The notes: generated by a model not told the origin, from the letters alone. Shown: positions 34,549-43,446, counted from the first letter of the stretch. The stretch: DNA of 64,000 nucleotides from Kitasatospora sp. SolWspMP-SS2h (GCF_003259315.1 NZ_QLLT01000023.1:46745-110744); one strand, 5' to 3'. Numbers and translations: made by a program.

Positions 34549-34689
34549 CACGACCCCCCTGGCGTATTAAGCAGAGCAGATGACCGCCGCTTCACCCGGA
34601 CGTGCCTGTGCCCGGAGCGGGTTGACGGCCCGTCGGGCGCCGGCGGGCGCGACGACGGCCCGTGGGCTATCGCGTCCACGGTCGGCGGT

Positions 34690-35565
34690 TCACCTGGCGT
34701 CCGGCGGCAGCAGGCGGGCCAGCGTGCGCACCGCCCGGTACTGCAGCGTCTTGATGGCGCCCTCGTTCTTGCCCATGATCCGGGCCGTCTCGGCGACCGA
34801 CAGGCCCTGCAGGAAGCGCAGCGTGACGCACTCCTGCTGCTGCGGGTTGAGCCGGCGCACCGCGTCCAGCAGGGCGGCGTTGGAGAGCGACTCCAGCACC
34901 GACTCCTCGGGGCTGCGCTCGCACTCGTTGGAGTCGAGCATCTCGCCGGTGGTGACCTCCAGCCGGAACCGGCTGGACTTGAAGTGGTCGGCCACCAGGT
35001 TGCGGGCGATGGTCACCAGCCAGGCGCCGAAGTCGCGGCCCTGCCAGGTGAAGGTGCCGATCCGGCGCAGCGCGCGCAGGAAGGTCTCGCTGGTCAGGTC
35101 CTCGGCGGTGGCCCGGCTGCCGACCCGGTAGTAGATGTACCGGTACACGGTGTCGGCGTAGTGGTCGTAGAGCCGGCCGAAGGCCTCGCTCTCGCCGTTC
35201 TGGGCCCGCTCGACCAGCTCCACCACCGGGTTGTGCTCGGTGTCGTAGCCGGGACCGGCGGGCGCGCTGCGGGAGCGGCCGCGGCTGCCGGGGGCGGGCA
35301 CGGCGCGGCCGCGCGGACCGGTGGCGGGGGTGCTGCCGGAGGTTCCGCCGCCGGCGGAGCCGGTCGTGGTCGAGCGCAGCAGCGGCGCGGCGAACGCGGC
35401 CGGGGCGGGCGCGGCGAACGCGGGGCCGGCCACCGCGGGCTGCGGGACGGCCAGTTCGAACTCGCGGATCGCGGCCCACAGCCGTTCCAGGCGCACACCG
35501 CGGCGCAGAGTGGCGGTCGACGGGCGGGAGGCGGCTGGCGCGTCGTTCCGGACGGGTGGGTACAC
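34690..35565 (-). CDS. bldN: Developmental ECF sigma factor BldN (pro-sigma form)
   Basis: The 291-residue protein has an N-terminal extension of about 110 residues rich in Ala, Pro, Gly and Ser. Sigma region 2 follows (VELVERAQNGESEAFGRLYDHYADTVYRYIYY, AEDLTSETFLRALRRI, then ARNLVADHFKSSRF), with region 4 at about 230-285 (RRLNPQQQECVTLRFLQGLSVAETARIMGKNEGAIKTLQYRA). A cleaved N-terminal pro-sequence is characteristic of BldN, needed for aerial growth through chaplin and rodlin transcription. rsbN lies directly downstream. GTG start with GGGAG six bases upstream. Confidence 0.92.
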   Translation of the reverse strand: MYPPVRNDAPAASRPSTATLRRGVRLERLWAAIREFELAVPQPAVAGPAFAAPAPAAFAAPLLRSTTTGSAGGGTSGSTPATGPRGRAVPAPGSRGRSRSAPAGPGYDTEHNPVVELVERAQNGESEAFGRLYDHYADTVYRYIYYRVGSRATAEDLTSETFLRALRRIGTFTWQGRDFGAWLVTIARNLVADHFKSSRFRLEVTTGEMLDSNECERSPEESVLESLSNAALLDAVRRLNPQQQECVTLRFLQGLSVAETARIMGKNEGAIKTLQYRAVRTLARLLPPDAR

Positions 35566-36083
35566 GGGACTCCCAGAGGCAGAACTGTGGACGGATCACC
35601 TCCGCCTGTGCGGAGAGCACGCCGCACGGACCGCCCGTCACGGGGACGCTGCGGGCGGGGTGCATCCAGGAGAGAATAACGCTTTGTGCAATGACAGCTA
35701 CACCGCGTGGTCGAAGTGGTCGATTGAGGTCCACTTCTTGCGGATATTCACCTGTCGATGACCGGAGTTGGCGCCATCCATCCGGCTCAATGTGACCACT
35801 TGTGCACATCGGGTGACCGAACACCGGTGCGCGGGCCGGGTTTCCCCGCTACCGGCCGCCCCAACCCATGACTTTGCCCGTCTGCCGAACGATCAGTTCC
35901 GGTCAGGGCCGGACGTTCCCGAACCGCCGCCCGCCCGGAGCGGGTTCACCCCCGCTGACGTGCACGACCACCCGCCGGGGGGCGTGTCGGCGGCGCCGCG
36001 TTGACGCCGGGTGCGGCGCCGCGTTGACGCCGGACCGACGCGTCGCTGCGGTGGCGCCGCGTCGCCCCGGTGCCGGCGCGGCG
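35566..36083. other. Non-coding region upstream of bldN with a direct repeat
   Basis: This 518-bp gap between the HAD-IB hydrolase and bldN (both minus strand) has no supported gene. The part nearest bldN is less GC-rich (for example around 35670-35770), as expected for a regulated promoter. Two GTGACC words near 35792 and 35812 recall BldD half-sites but do not form its inverted arrangement. At 35991-36010 and 36014-36033 the 20-mer CGGCGCCGCGTTGACGCCGG is repeated with a 23-bp period. Confidence 0.6.
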
Positions 36084-37016
36084 TCAGGCCCGCTGCCGGC
36101 GGTGCACCGCGACCGCCGCCGCGGCCGCCCCCACCAGCACGCCCAGCCCGGCCGCCGCCGGGACGCCGATCCGGGCCGCCTTCCGCCCGGTCCGGAAGTC
36201 CCGCACCCGCCAGCCCATCGCCCGGGCGTGCCGGCGCAGCTCCCCGTCCGGGTTGATCACGTACGGGTGGCCGACCAGGCTCAGCATCGGGATGTCGTTG
36301 GCGGAGTCGCTGAACGCCGCGCAGCGCGCCAGGTCCAGGTGCTCGCGGCGGGCCAGCGCCTGCACCGCGGCGGCCTTGGCCGGGCCGTGCAGCATCCCGC
36401 CGACCAGCCGGCCGGTGTACTCGCCGTCCCGGGTCTCCGCGACGGTGCCGAGCGCGCCGGTCATGCCCAGCCGGCGCGCGATCAGCCGGGCCACCTCCTG
36501 CGGCGCGGCGGTCACCAGCCACACCCGCTGCCCGGCGTCCAGGTGCATCTGCACCAGCGCCCGGGTGCCCGGCCAGACCTTCTCGGCCAGCACCGGCTCG
36601 AAGATCTCCTCGCAGATCCGCTCCAGGTCCGCGGTGCGCTTGCCGGCCACCAGTCCGAGCGCGCTGTCCCGGGCGTCGGCGATGTGCTCCGGATTCTCCG
36701 CGCCGCGCAGCCGGAACGCCGCCTGCTGCCAGGCGAACCGGGCCAGGTCGCGGCGGGAGAAGAACCGCCGCCGGTACAGCCCGACCCCGAGGTAGAAGAT
36801 CGCCGCGCCGCGCAGGATCGTGTTGTCGCAGTCGAAGAACGCGGCGGCCCGGACGTCCCCGGGCTCCGGCGTGTGGTCGCCCGCCGGCGCCTCGGGGGCC
36901 TTCGACGGCTCCGGCGCGAGCTGGGCGCTGGCGGCGTCGGCGGCGGCCTCGGCCGCCAGGGCGGTCCGGTCGTCGGTGGAACGCCTTGACTGGGTGAGCC
37001 TTCGTAGCGCGGCCAT
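36084..37016 (-). CDS. HAD-IB family (SerB-like) hydrolase
   Basis: The 310-residue protein has a low-complexity N-terminus of about 55 residues, then HAD motif I FFDCDNTIL, motif II VTAAPQEVARLIARRLGM and motif IV FSDSANDIPMLSLVG. The C-terminus holds a hydrophobic helix (GVPAAAGLGVLVGAAAAAVAV) followed by basic residues, so it is probably membrane anchored. HAD-IB enzymes dephosphorylate small molecules or lipids; the substrate is unknown. The position between bldN and the glutaredoxin gene is conserved in streptomycetes. Confidence 0.87.
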   Translation of the reverse strand: MAALRRLTQSRRSTDDRTALAAEAAADAASAQLAPEPSKAPEAPAGDHTPEPGDVRAAAFFDCDNTILRGAAIFYLGVGLYRRRFFSRRDLARFAWQQAAFRLRGAENPEHIADARDSALGLVAGKRTADLERICEEIFEPVLAEKVWPGTRALVQMHLDAGQRVWLVTAAPQEVARLIARRLGMTGALGTVAETRDGEYTGRLVGGMLHGPAKAAAVQALARREHLDLARCAAFSDSANDIPMLSLVGHPYVINPDGELRRHARAMGWRVRDFRTGRKAARIGVPAAAGLGVLVGAAAAAVAVHRRQRA

Positions 37017-37111
37017 GCGACGAGCATAGTCAGCGCGCCCGCCCGGCCCCGTGACCGAGGAGTGCCCGGGCAGTGAACGGGCGGCGGCGCGACGAGCGGC
37101 ACAATGAACCG

Positions 37112-37384
37112 GTGAGCCTGCTGCGACGCGCGGGGAAGAACCCCGCCGACACCACCGTCACCCTGATCGGCAAGCCCGGCTGCCACCTCTGCGAGGACGC
37201 CCGCGCGGTGATCCTCAGGGTCACCGCCGAGCTGGGCGCGTCCTTCGAGGAGAAGGACGTCCTCCAGGACCCGGCCCTCTACGCGCAGTACGCCGAGCAG
37301 ATCCCGGTCACCCTGGTCGACGGCCGCCAGCACGACTTCTGGCGGGTCGACGAGGCCCGGCTCCGCAAGGCGCTGGGCGCCTAG
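37112..37384 (+). CDS. Glutaredoxin-family protein
   Basis: The 90-residue thioredoxin-fold protein has the redox motif CHLC (KPGCHLCEDARAVI) and the cis-Pro segment IPVTLVDG. It belongs to the glutaredoxin-like DUF836 type and probably acts in thiol redox exchange. The GTG is preceded by CACAAT with a 6-base gap, suggesting leaderless transcription. It lies upstream of the redox sensor rex, separated by an exonuclease gene. Confidence 0.85.
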   Translation: MSLLRRAGKNPADTTVTLIGKPGCHLCEDARAVILRVTAELGASFEEKDVLQDPALYAQYAEQIPVTLVDGRQHDFWRVDEARLRKALGA

Positions 37385-37566
37385 CCCGCCACCCCCGGCC
37401 GGCCCCGCCTCCTGCCCGCCCCGCCGCCGGATCCGCCGCCCGCCCCTCCCGCGGCAACGGTGCTTCGTGAACGCCCGATGAAGATCGGCCTAGGAGTTCC
37501 CTCACTTCTCGGCTTACGATCGAACGGTTTCCGTGTCCGCCGGGGGCCGTGCAAGAGGAGGGCGCG

Positions 37567-38250
37567 ATGAGCGGCTACGCCGTCGTCGACGTCGAGGCCA
37601 CCGGTCGCAGCCCCTGGCGCCACCGGGTGGTCGAGGTCGCCGTGGTGCAGCTGGACGCCGCGCTGCGCACCGAGCGGGAGTTCGCCACCCTGCTCGACCC
37701 GGCCGGCCCGGTCGGACCGACGCACGTGCACGGGATAGCGCAGGGCGACGTCGAGGGCGCGCCGAAGTTCCGGCAGATCGCGCCGCGGCTGCTGGAGCTG
37801 CTGGCCGGCCGGGTGCTGGTGGGCCACCACGTGACCTGCGACCGGGCGTTCCTGGAGCGCGAGTTCGCCCGGATCGGGGTGGCGCTGCCGCCGGTGCCGC
37901 TGCTGTGCACGATGCGCATCGCCCGCCGGATGCTGCCGGAGGCGGGCGGGTTCGGCCTGTCCGCGTGCGTGGAGGCGGCCGGGCTGGGCCGGTTCCCGGC
38001 GCACACCGCGCTGGGCGACGCGCGGGCGACGGTCGAGCTGCTGCGGCACTGCCGTCGGACGGGCTGCGCGGACGTCCGGCTGCCGGCCGCCCCCGCCGGG
38101 CCCGCGGTGCCGTGGCCGCGGTTGGGCCCGGCCGGGTCGGCGCGCTCCCGGGCGGAGGCCCCGCTGCGGTGCCGGGTGGCGCCGCCGGGGCCGTGGCCGG
38201 CCGGGGCGGAGGGCCCGCGGGCGCTGACCGGTTCGGCGGGCGACGAGTGA
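37567..38250 (+). CDS. DEDDh 3'-5' exonuclease
   Basis: A 227-residue exonuclease of the DnaQ/epsilon type. Exo I is VVDVEATGRSPW, Exo II is LVGHHVTCDRAFLEREFAR and Exo III is HTALGDARATVELLRH (DEDDh arrangement). A C-terminal tail of about 60 Ala/Pro/Gly-rich residues follows. The ATG at MSGYAV has GAGGAGGG five bases upstream and is preferred to the ATG at 37549. It probably acts in DNA repair or RNA end trimming. Confidence 0.85.
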   Translation: MSGYAVVDVEATGRSPWRHRVVEVAVVQLDAALRTEREFATLLDPAGPVGPTHVHGIAQGDVEGAPKFRQIAPRLLELLAGRVLVGHHVTCDRAFLEREFARIGVALPPVPLLCTMRIARRMLPEAGGFGLSACVEAAGLGRFPAHTALGDARATVELLRHCRRTGCADVRLPAAPAGPAVPWPRLGPAGSARSRAEAPLRCRVAPPGPWPAGAEGPRALTGSAGDE

Positions 38251-38287
38251 TGCGTGTCACTGTTCGGGGACAAATCGGACACCATCT

Positions 38288-38305
38288 TTGTGCACACGTT
38301 CACAA
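38288..38305 (+). promoter_or_regulatory. Rex operator (ROP) over the rex promoter
   Basis: TTGTGCACACGTTCACAA is a near-perfect Rex operator (inverted TTGTG/TTCACAA). It covers the likely -35 (TTGTGC, 38288-38293), with -10 TAGCCT at 38311-38316 and a 17-bp spacer. Rex leaves this site when NADH/NAD+ rises, so the rex-hemACD operon is autoregulated. Confidence 0.9.
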
Positions 38306-38351
38306 ACGCATAGCCTGGCGGTCCAAGCCCAGCTTCACCCACAGGAGCAAC

Positions 38352-39233
38352 GTGGCAATCGGCCGACCCTCACCCAGCAGTTCGCAGACGCCCGACCAGG
38401 GCGCCGCGCGCAGGCCCTCGCGTGCGCGGGGCATCCCGGAGGCGACCGTGGCCCGCCTCCCGCTCTACCTGCGGGCCCTGACCGCGCTCTCCGAGCGCTC
38501 GGTCCCGACCGTCTCCTCCGAGGAGCTGGCCGCCGCCGCCGGGGTGAACTCGGCGAAGCTCCGCAAGGACTTCTCCTACCTGGGCTCCTACGGCACCCGC
38601 GGCGTCGGCTACGACGTGGAGTACCTCGTCTACCAGATCTCCCGCGAGCTGGGCCTCACCCAGGACTGGCCGGTCGTCATCGTCGGCATCGGCAACCTGG
38701 GCCACGCCCTCGCCAACTACGGCGGTTTCGCCTCCCGCGGGTTCCGGGTGGCCGCCCTGCTGGACGCCGACCCGCAGGTGGTGGGCAGCACCGCCGCGGG
38801 CCTGCCCGTGCGGCACATGGACGAGCTGGAGGAGATCGTCGCCACCCAGCAGGTCTCCATCGGCGTGATCACCACCCCGCCCGGCGCCGCCCAGCAGGTC
38901 TGCGACCGGCTGGTGGAGGCCGGCGTGACCAGCATCCTGAACTTCGCCCCGACCGTGCTGACCGTGCCGGACGGGGTGGACGTGCGCAAGGTCGACCTGT
39001 CGATAGAGCTGCAGATCCTCGCCTTCCACGAGCAGCGCAAGGCCGGCGACGAGCCGTCCGCGGGCGACTCGGTGCTCGACCGCGCCCCCGGCCCGGTCCG
39101 GGCCGCGGCCGCCAAGCTGCGCCGGGCCGCCGGCGGCAAGGCCGAGCAGGCCAAGGGCGCCCCCGCCGCCAAGGGCGCCCCCGCCGCCAAGGGCGGCCCG
39201 GACGACGACCTGTCCGCGGTGATGCCGGCGTGA
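38352..39233 (+). CDS. rex: Redox-sensing transcriptional repressor Rex
   Basis: Rex represses respiratory and haem genes when NADH/NAD+ is low. The N-terminal winged helix is LPLYLRALTALSERSVPTVSSEELAAAAGVNSAKLRKDFSYLGSYGTRGVGYDV. The Rossmann domain has VVIVGIGNLGHALANYGGF and GVITTPPGAAQQVCDRLVEAG. The domain-swapping C-terminal helix is followed by an unusual repeat (KGAPAA twice). The GTG start follows AGGAG. It leads the operon with hemA, hemC and hemD and has its own operator upstream. Confidence 0.96.
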   Translation: MAIGRPSPSSSQTPDQGAARRPSRARGIPEATVARLPLYLRALTALSERSVPTVSSEELAAAAGVNSAKLRKDFSYLGSYGTRGVGYDVEYLVYQISRELGLTQDWPVVIVGIGNLGHALANYGGFASRGFRVAALLDADPQVVGSTAAGLPVRHMDELEEIVATQQVSIGVITTPPGAAQQVCDRLVEAGVTSILNFAPTVLTVPDGVDVRKVDLSIELQILAFHEQRKAGDEPSAGDSVLDRAPGPVRAAAAKLRRAAGGKAEQAKGAPAAKGAPAAKGGPDDDLSAVMPA

Positions 39234-39264
39234 GCACGAACATCCGTCACGACGAGGTGGGGGC

Positions 39265-40809
39265 ATGAGTCTTCTGGTAGTCGGTCTGAGCCACCGGACC
39301 GCGCCGGTCGGCGTGCTGGAGCGCGCGGCGCTCACCGGCGACAGCCCGACCCGGGTGCTGCACGAGGCGGCCGCCTCGGCGACCGTCGGCGAGGCCGCGC
39401 TGGTCAACACCTGCAACCGGATCGAGCTGTACGCCGACGTGGACAAGTTCCACGCGGGCGTCGCCGAGCTGTCCCAACTGCTCGCCGGGCACAGCGGCGT
39501 CGACCTCGACGAGCTCACCCCCCACCTGTACGTGCACTACGAGGACCGGGCCGTCCACCACCTGTTCTCGGTGGCCTGCGGACTGGACTCGATGGTCGTC
39601 GGCGAGGGCCAGATCCTCGGCCAGCTGCGCGACGCGCTGGCCAAGGCGCAGGAGGAGCACACCGCGGGCCGCGGCCTGAACGAGCTGTTCCAGCAGGCCC
39701 TGCGGGTCGGCAAGCGGGCGCACAGCGAGACCGGCATCGACCGGGCCGGGCAGTCGCTGGTCACCTTCGGCCTGGAGCAGGTCGCCGCCGGGGCCGGCCC
39801 GGTGGCCGGCAAGCGCGCCCTGGTGGTCGGCGCGGGCTCGATGAGCTCGCTGGCCGCCGCCACCCTGGTCCGCTCCGGCGTCACCGACCTGCTGATCGCC
39901 AACCGCACCCCGGCCCGCGCCCAGCGGCTGGTGGAGATCCTCGGCGGCACCGCCCGCACCCTGGACCTCGCGAAGGTCCCGCAGGCGCTCGCCGACGTCG
40001 ACCTGGTGATCTCCTGCACCGGCGCGGCCGGCACCGTCATCGACGCCGCCGAGGTCGCCGCCGCCATCGCCGTACGGCGCTCGCGAGCCGAAGGGCGCGC
40101 CGGTGTCGAAAGCGACGAGCGACAAGCGACCGACGAAGGAGGAAGTGCCGGAGCGAGGAGCGTCGACGCCGGGTCAGAGCGCCCGGAGGCGAGTCGAGAA
40201 AACACGGCCGCCCGCACCGCCGCCTCCCCGCTGGCCTTCCTCGACCTGGCCATGCCCCGGGACGTCGACCACGCCGTGCGCGAGCTGGACGGCGCCCTGC
40301 TGGTCGACCTGGAGAGCCTCTCGCACGCGCACGCCGCCACCCCCGGCGCCGGCGACGTGGACGCCGTGGCCACCATCGTCGCGGACGAGGTCACCGCCTT
40401 CGGCCAGGCCCAGCGCGCCGCCCGGATCGCCCCCACCGTGGTCGCCCTGCGGGCCATGGCCTCCGAGGTGGTCCGTGGCGAACTCGCCCGGCTCACCTCC
40501 CGGCTGCCGGACCTGGACGAGCGCTCCAGCGCGGAGATCTCGCAGACCGTCCGCCGGGTGGTCGACAAACTGCTGCACGCCCCCACCGTCAAGGTCAAGC
40601 AGCTCGCCGCCGAACCCGGCGGGGCCTCCTACGCGGAGGCCCTGCGCGAGCTGTTCGACTTGGACCCCGCGGCGGTGCACGCTGTCTCCGGCACCCCGAT
40701 CGGCGCCCAGGCGGGTTCCTCGATCCCGCCGGGCGGCGTCCCCGCCGCCCAGGCCGCCCTCGCCCCGCCCGCCGGAGCGACCGCCCCGCCCGCCGGAGCC
40801 ACCAGATGA
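39265..40809 (+). CDS. hemA: Glutamyl-tRNA reductase, with an in-frame insertion
   Basis: HemA makes glutamate-1-semialdehyde from glutamyl-tRNA, the committed step of haem synthesis. The catalytic Cys50 lies in NTCNRIELYA; LSHRTAPV, GEGQILGQLRDAL and the NADPH loop ALVVGAGSMSSLAAATL are present. At 514 residues it is longer than the usual 420-450. Part of the excess is a charged block at about residues 272-313, inserted between VAAAIAVR and LAFLDLAMPRDVD; the rest is an Ala/Pro-rich tail. It lies 31 bp after rex and overlaps hemC (ATGA). Confidence 0.95.
   Translation: MSLLVVGLSHRTAPVGVLERAALTGDSPTRVLHEAAASATVGEAALVNTCNRIELYADVDKFHAGVAELSQLLAGHSGVDLDELTPHLYVHYEDRAVHHLFSVACGLDSMVVGEGQILGQLRDALAKAQEEHTAGRGLNELFQQALRVGKRAHSETGIDRAGQSLVTFGLEQVAAGAGPVAGKRALVVGAGSMSSLAAATLVRSGVTDLLIANRTPARAQRLVEILGGTARTLDLAKVPQALADVDLVISCTGAAGTVIDAAEVAAAIAVRRSRAEGRAGVESDERQATDEGGSAGARSVDAGSERPEASRENTAARTAASPLAFLDLAMPRDVDHAVRELDGALLVDLESLSHAHAATPGAGDVDAVATIVADEVTAFGQAQRAARIAPTVVALRAMASEVVRGELARLTSRLPDLDERSSAEISQTVRRVVDKLLHAPTVKVKQLAAEPGGASYAEALRELFDLDPAAVHAVSGTPIGAQAGSSIPPGGVPAAQAALAPPAGATAPPAGATR
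40078..40203 (+). other. Atypical in-frame insert in hemA
   Basis: About 42 codons here do not match the glutamyl-tRNA reductase family and use codons rare in the neighbours (CGA, GAA, AGT, TCA, GGA, AGG). The DNA is purine-rich with repeated GCGA/CGA words. It splits the NADPH-binding domain between two strands, where a surface loop could tolerate it. It resembles a small acquired element that kept the frame. Confidence 0.6.
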
Positions 40810-41825
40810 ACACCCCGTCAGCCCCCCAGCACGACCAGGACGATCACCTCATGAATGGTCCAGAGACAGTGACGCCGCTGCGCCTCGGCACCCGCCGCAG
40901 CGCCCTCGCCATGGCCCAGTCGGGCATGGTCGCGGAGGAGGTGGTCGCGATCACCGGCCGCCGGGTGGAACTGGTCGAGATCACCACCTACGGGGACGTC
41001 TCCCGCGAGTCGCTGGCCCAGATCGGCGGCACCGGGGTGTTCGTCTCGGCCCTGCGCGACGCCCTGCTGGAGGGCCGGATCGACCTGGCCGTCCACTCGC
41101 TCAAGGACCTGCCCACCGCCGCCCCCGCCGGGCTGCTGCTGGCCGCCGTCCCCGAGCGCGAGGACGTCCGGGACGCGCTGGTCGCCCGCGACGGCCTGGA
41201 CCTGGCCGGGCTGGTCGGCGGGAGCGCCGGCCGCCCCGTCCGGATCGGCACCGGCTCCCCGCGCCGGATGGCCCAGCTGAACGCCTGGGCCCGCGCCCGC
41301 GGCGCCGACCTGGAGACCGTGCCGATCCGCGGCAACGTCGACACCCGGATCGGCTACGTCGCCTCCGGCCAACTCGACGCCGTGGTGCTGGCCACCGCCG
41401 GACTCAACCGGCTCGGCCGCTCCGCCGAGATCACCGAGCACCTCGACCCCGCGCTGATGCTCCCCGCCCCCGGGCAGGGCGCGCTCGCCGTCGAGTGCGT
41501 CGACCCGACCCTGGCCGCCGTGCTGGCCCGGCTCGACCACCGCCCCACCCGGGCCGCCGTGGTCGCCGAGCGCGCCCTGCTGGCCACCCTGGAGGCGGGC
41601 TGCTCCGCCCCGGTCGCCGCACTGGCCGGCTGGACCGGCACCGAACTGCGCCTGGACGGCGTGGTCGGCACCACCGACGGCACCGAACTGCTCAAGATGT
41701 CCGCCAACGGCCCCCTCGTCCCCGACGAGACCGCCGAGGAGCAGGCCGCGGCCCTGGGCCGCGCCCTGGCCACCAGGCTGCTCGACACCGGAGCGGCCGA
41801 CCTGATGGGGGAGCGCGCCCGATGA
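40806..41825 (+). CDS. hemC: Porphobilinogen deaminase (hydroxymethylbilane synthase)
   Basis: HemC joins four porphobilinogens into hydroxymethylbilane. The signatures are LRLGTRRSALAMAQSGMVA, HSLKDLP, GTGSPRR, RGNVDTRIG and the cofactor-binding Cys in LLATLEAGCSAPVAALA. 339 residues from an ATG that overlaps the hemA stop; a second ATG at 40851 (MNGPETV) is possible. It also overlaps hemD by ATGA, so hemA-hemC-hemD are coupled in translation. Confidence 0.96.
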   Translation: MNTPSAPQHDQDDHLMNGPETVTPLRLGTRRSALAMAQSGMVAEEVVAITGRRVELVEITTYGDVSRESLAQIGGTGVFVSALRDALLEGRIDLAVHSLKDLPTAAPAGLLLAAVPEREDVRDALVARDGLDLAGLVGGSAGRPVRIGTGSPRRMAQLNAWARARGADLETVPIRGNVDTRIGYVASGQLDAVVLATAGLNRLGRSAEITEHLDPALMLPAPGQGALAVECVDPTLAAVLARLDHRPTRAAVVAERALLATLEAGCSAPVAALAGWTGTELRLDGVVGTTDGTELLKMSANGPLVPDETAEEQAAALGRALATRLLDTGAADLMGERAR

Positions 41826-43441
41826 CCGCCGCCGGATTCCACCCGCCCGCAGGGCGCTGCACCTTCCTCGGCGCCGGCCCCGGCGACCCCGGACTGCTCA
41901 CCCTGCGCGCCGTCGACGTGCTCGGCACCGCCGACGTCCTGGTCGCCGACCCGCTGACCGCCGCCGCGGTCCGCACCCACTGCCCGAGCGGCGTCCAGGT
42001 CCTCGACCCGGCCGACGCCGGCCGGGAGCTCGCCGACCTGGCCGCCGACGCGGTCCGGGCCGGCCGCCACCTGGTCCGCACCGTCGACGGCGACCCCGGC
42101 CTGGACGGCTGCGCCGCCCAGGAGATGCTGCGCTGCGCCCAGGCCGGCGTGCCCTTCGAGGTCGTCCCCGGCGTCGCCCAGTCGGTCGGCGTGCCCGCCT
42201 ACGCGGGCGTGCCGCTGCGCGGCGGCCAGGGCGCGGACGTCCGCTTCGTGGACGCCGAGGCGCTGCTGGCCGGCCAGGTCGTCGACCTGGGCTCGCCGGA
42301 GACCACCCTGGTGGTGCGCACCACCCTGGGCCAGCTGCCCGCCACCGCCAACTCCCTGGTGGCGCACGGCCGCAAGCCCGACGCGGCGCTCTCCGCCACG
42401 CTCTCCGGCACCACCACCCGGCAGCGCACCTTCACCTCCACGCTGGCCGCCATCGCCGCCGACCTGAAGGCCGCCCGGGTGCTGCCCTCGCCGGTCTCCG
42501 CCCCGGTGGACCCGGCGACCTCGGTGATAGCCGTGGTGGGCGAGCAGGTCGCCCACCGCGCCTCGCACTCCTGGTTCGAGACCAAGCCGCTGTTCGGCTG
42601 GAACGTCCTCGTCCCGCGCACCAAGGAGCAGGCCCACGGCCTGTCCGACCAGCTGCGCTCGTACGGCGCGGTGCCGCAGGAGGTGCCGACCATCGCGGTC
42701 GAGCCGCCGCGCACCCCGCAGCAGATGGAGCGGGCCATCAAGGGCCTGGTCACCGGCCGCTACGAGTGGATCGCCTTCACCTCGGTCAACGCCGTCAAGG
42801 CCGTCCGGGAGAAGTTCGAGGAGTACGGCCTGGACGCCCGGGCGTTCGCCGGGATCAAGGTCGCGGCGGTCGGCGAGACCACCGCCCAGGCGCTGGTCGA
42901 CTTCGGCGTCAAGCCCGACCTGGTGCCCTCCGGCGAGCAGTCCGCGGCCGGGCTGCTGGAGGACTGGCCGCCGTACGACCCGGTGTTCGACCCGATCGAC
43001 CGGGTGCTGCTGCCGCGCGCCGACATCGCCACCGAGACCCTGGTGGCCGGCCTGGTCGAGCTCGGCTGGGAGGTCGACGACGTCACCGCGTACCGCACGG
43101 TGCGCGCCTCGCCGCCGCCAGCCGAGACCCGGGAGGCGATCAAGGGCGGCGGCTTCGACGCGGTGCTGTTCACCTCGTCCTCGACCGTCCGGAACCTGGT
43201 CGGCATCGCCGGCAAGCCGCACAACGTGACCGTCATCGCCTGCATCGGCCCGGCCACCGCCAAGACGGCGGAGGAGCACGGCCTGCGGGTCGACGTGATG
43301 GCCCCGGCCCCGTCCGCGTCCGCGCTCGCCCAGGCGCTGGCCGACTTCGGGGCCACCCGCCGGGACGCCGCCACCGCGGCGGGCGAGCCGGTCTACCGGC
43401 CGAGCGAACGCCGCCCCGGCTCGCGCCGCAAGGCGCGCTGA
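41822..43441 (+). CDS. hemD: Uroporphyrinogen-III synthase fused to a degenerate SUMT domain
   Basis: The N-terminal half (about 1-245) follows the uroporphyrinogen-III methyltransferase fold (FLGAGPGDPGLLTLRA, FEVVPGVAQSVGVPAYAGVPL), but the usual GGDPFVFGRGGEE loop reads DGDPGLDGCAAQEM and PLTHR is changed. Methyltransferase activity is therefore doubtful. The C-terminal half is HemD (VLVPRTKEQAHGLSDQLRSYGA, AFTSVNAVKAV, KVAAVGETTAQAL and FTSSSTVRNLVGIAG), which closes the tetrapyrrole ring. 539 residues. The degenerate SUMT half is what I remember of streptomycete homologues generally. Confidence 0.93.
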   Translation: MTAAGFHPPAGRCTFLGAGPGDPGLLTLRAVDVLGTADVLVADPLTAAAVRTHCPSGVQVLDPADAGRELADLAADAVRAGRHLVRTVDGDPGLDGCAAQEMLRCAQAGVPFEVVPGVAQSVGVPAYAGVPLRGGQGADVRFVDAEALLAGQVVDLGSPETTLVVRTTLGQLPATANSLVAHGRKPDAALSATLSGTTTRQRTFTSTLAAIAADLKAARVLPSPVSAPVDPATSVIAVVGEQVAHRASHSWFETKPLFGWNVLVPRTKEQAHGLSDQLRSYGAVPQEVPTIAVEPPRTPQQMERAIKGLVTGRYEWIAFTSVNAVKAVREKFEEYGLDARAFAGIKVAAVGETTAQALVDFGVKPDLVPSGEQSAAGLLEDWPPYDPVFDPIDRVLLPRADIATETLVAGLVELGWEVDDVTAYRTVRASPPPAETREAIKGGGFDAVLFTSSSTVRNLVGIAGKPHNVTVIACIGPATAKTAEEHGLRVDVMAPAPSASALAQALADFGATRRDAATAAGEPVYRPSERRPGSRRKAR

Positions 43442-43446
43442 CCCTC

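Noticed and set aside
35790..35820. BldD operator upstream of bldN
   Set aside because: Two GTGACC words occur in direct orientation and do not form the inverted half-sites expected for BldD.
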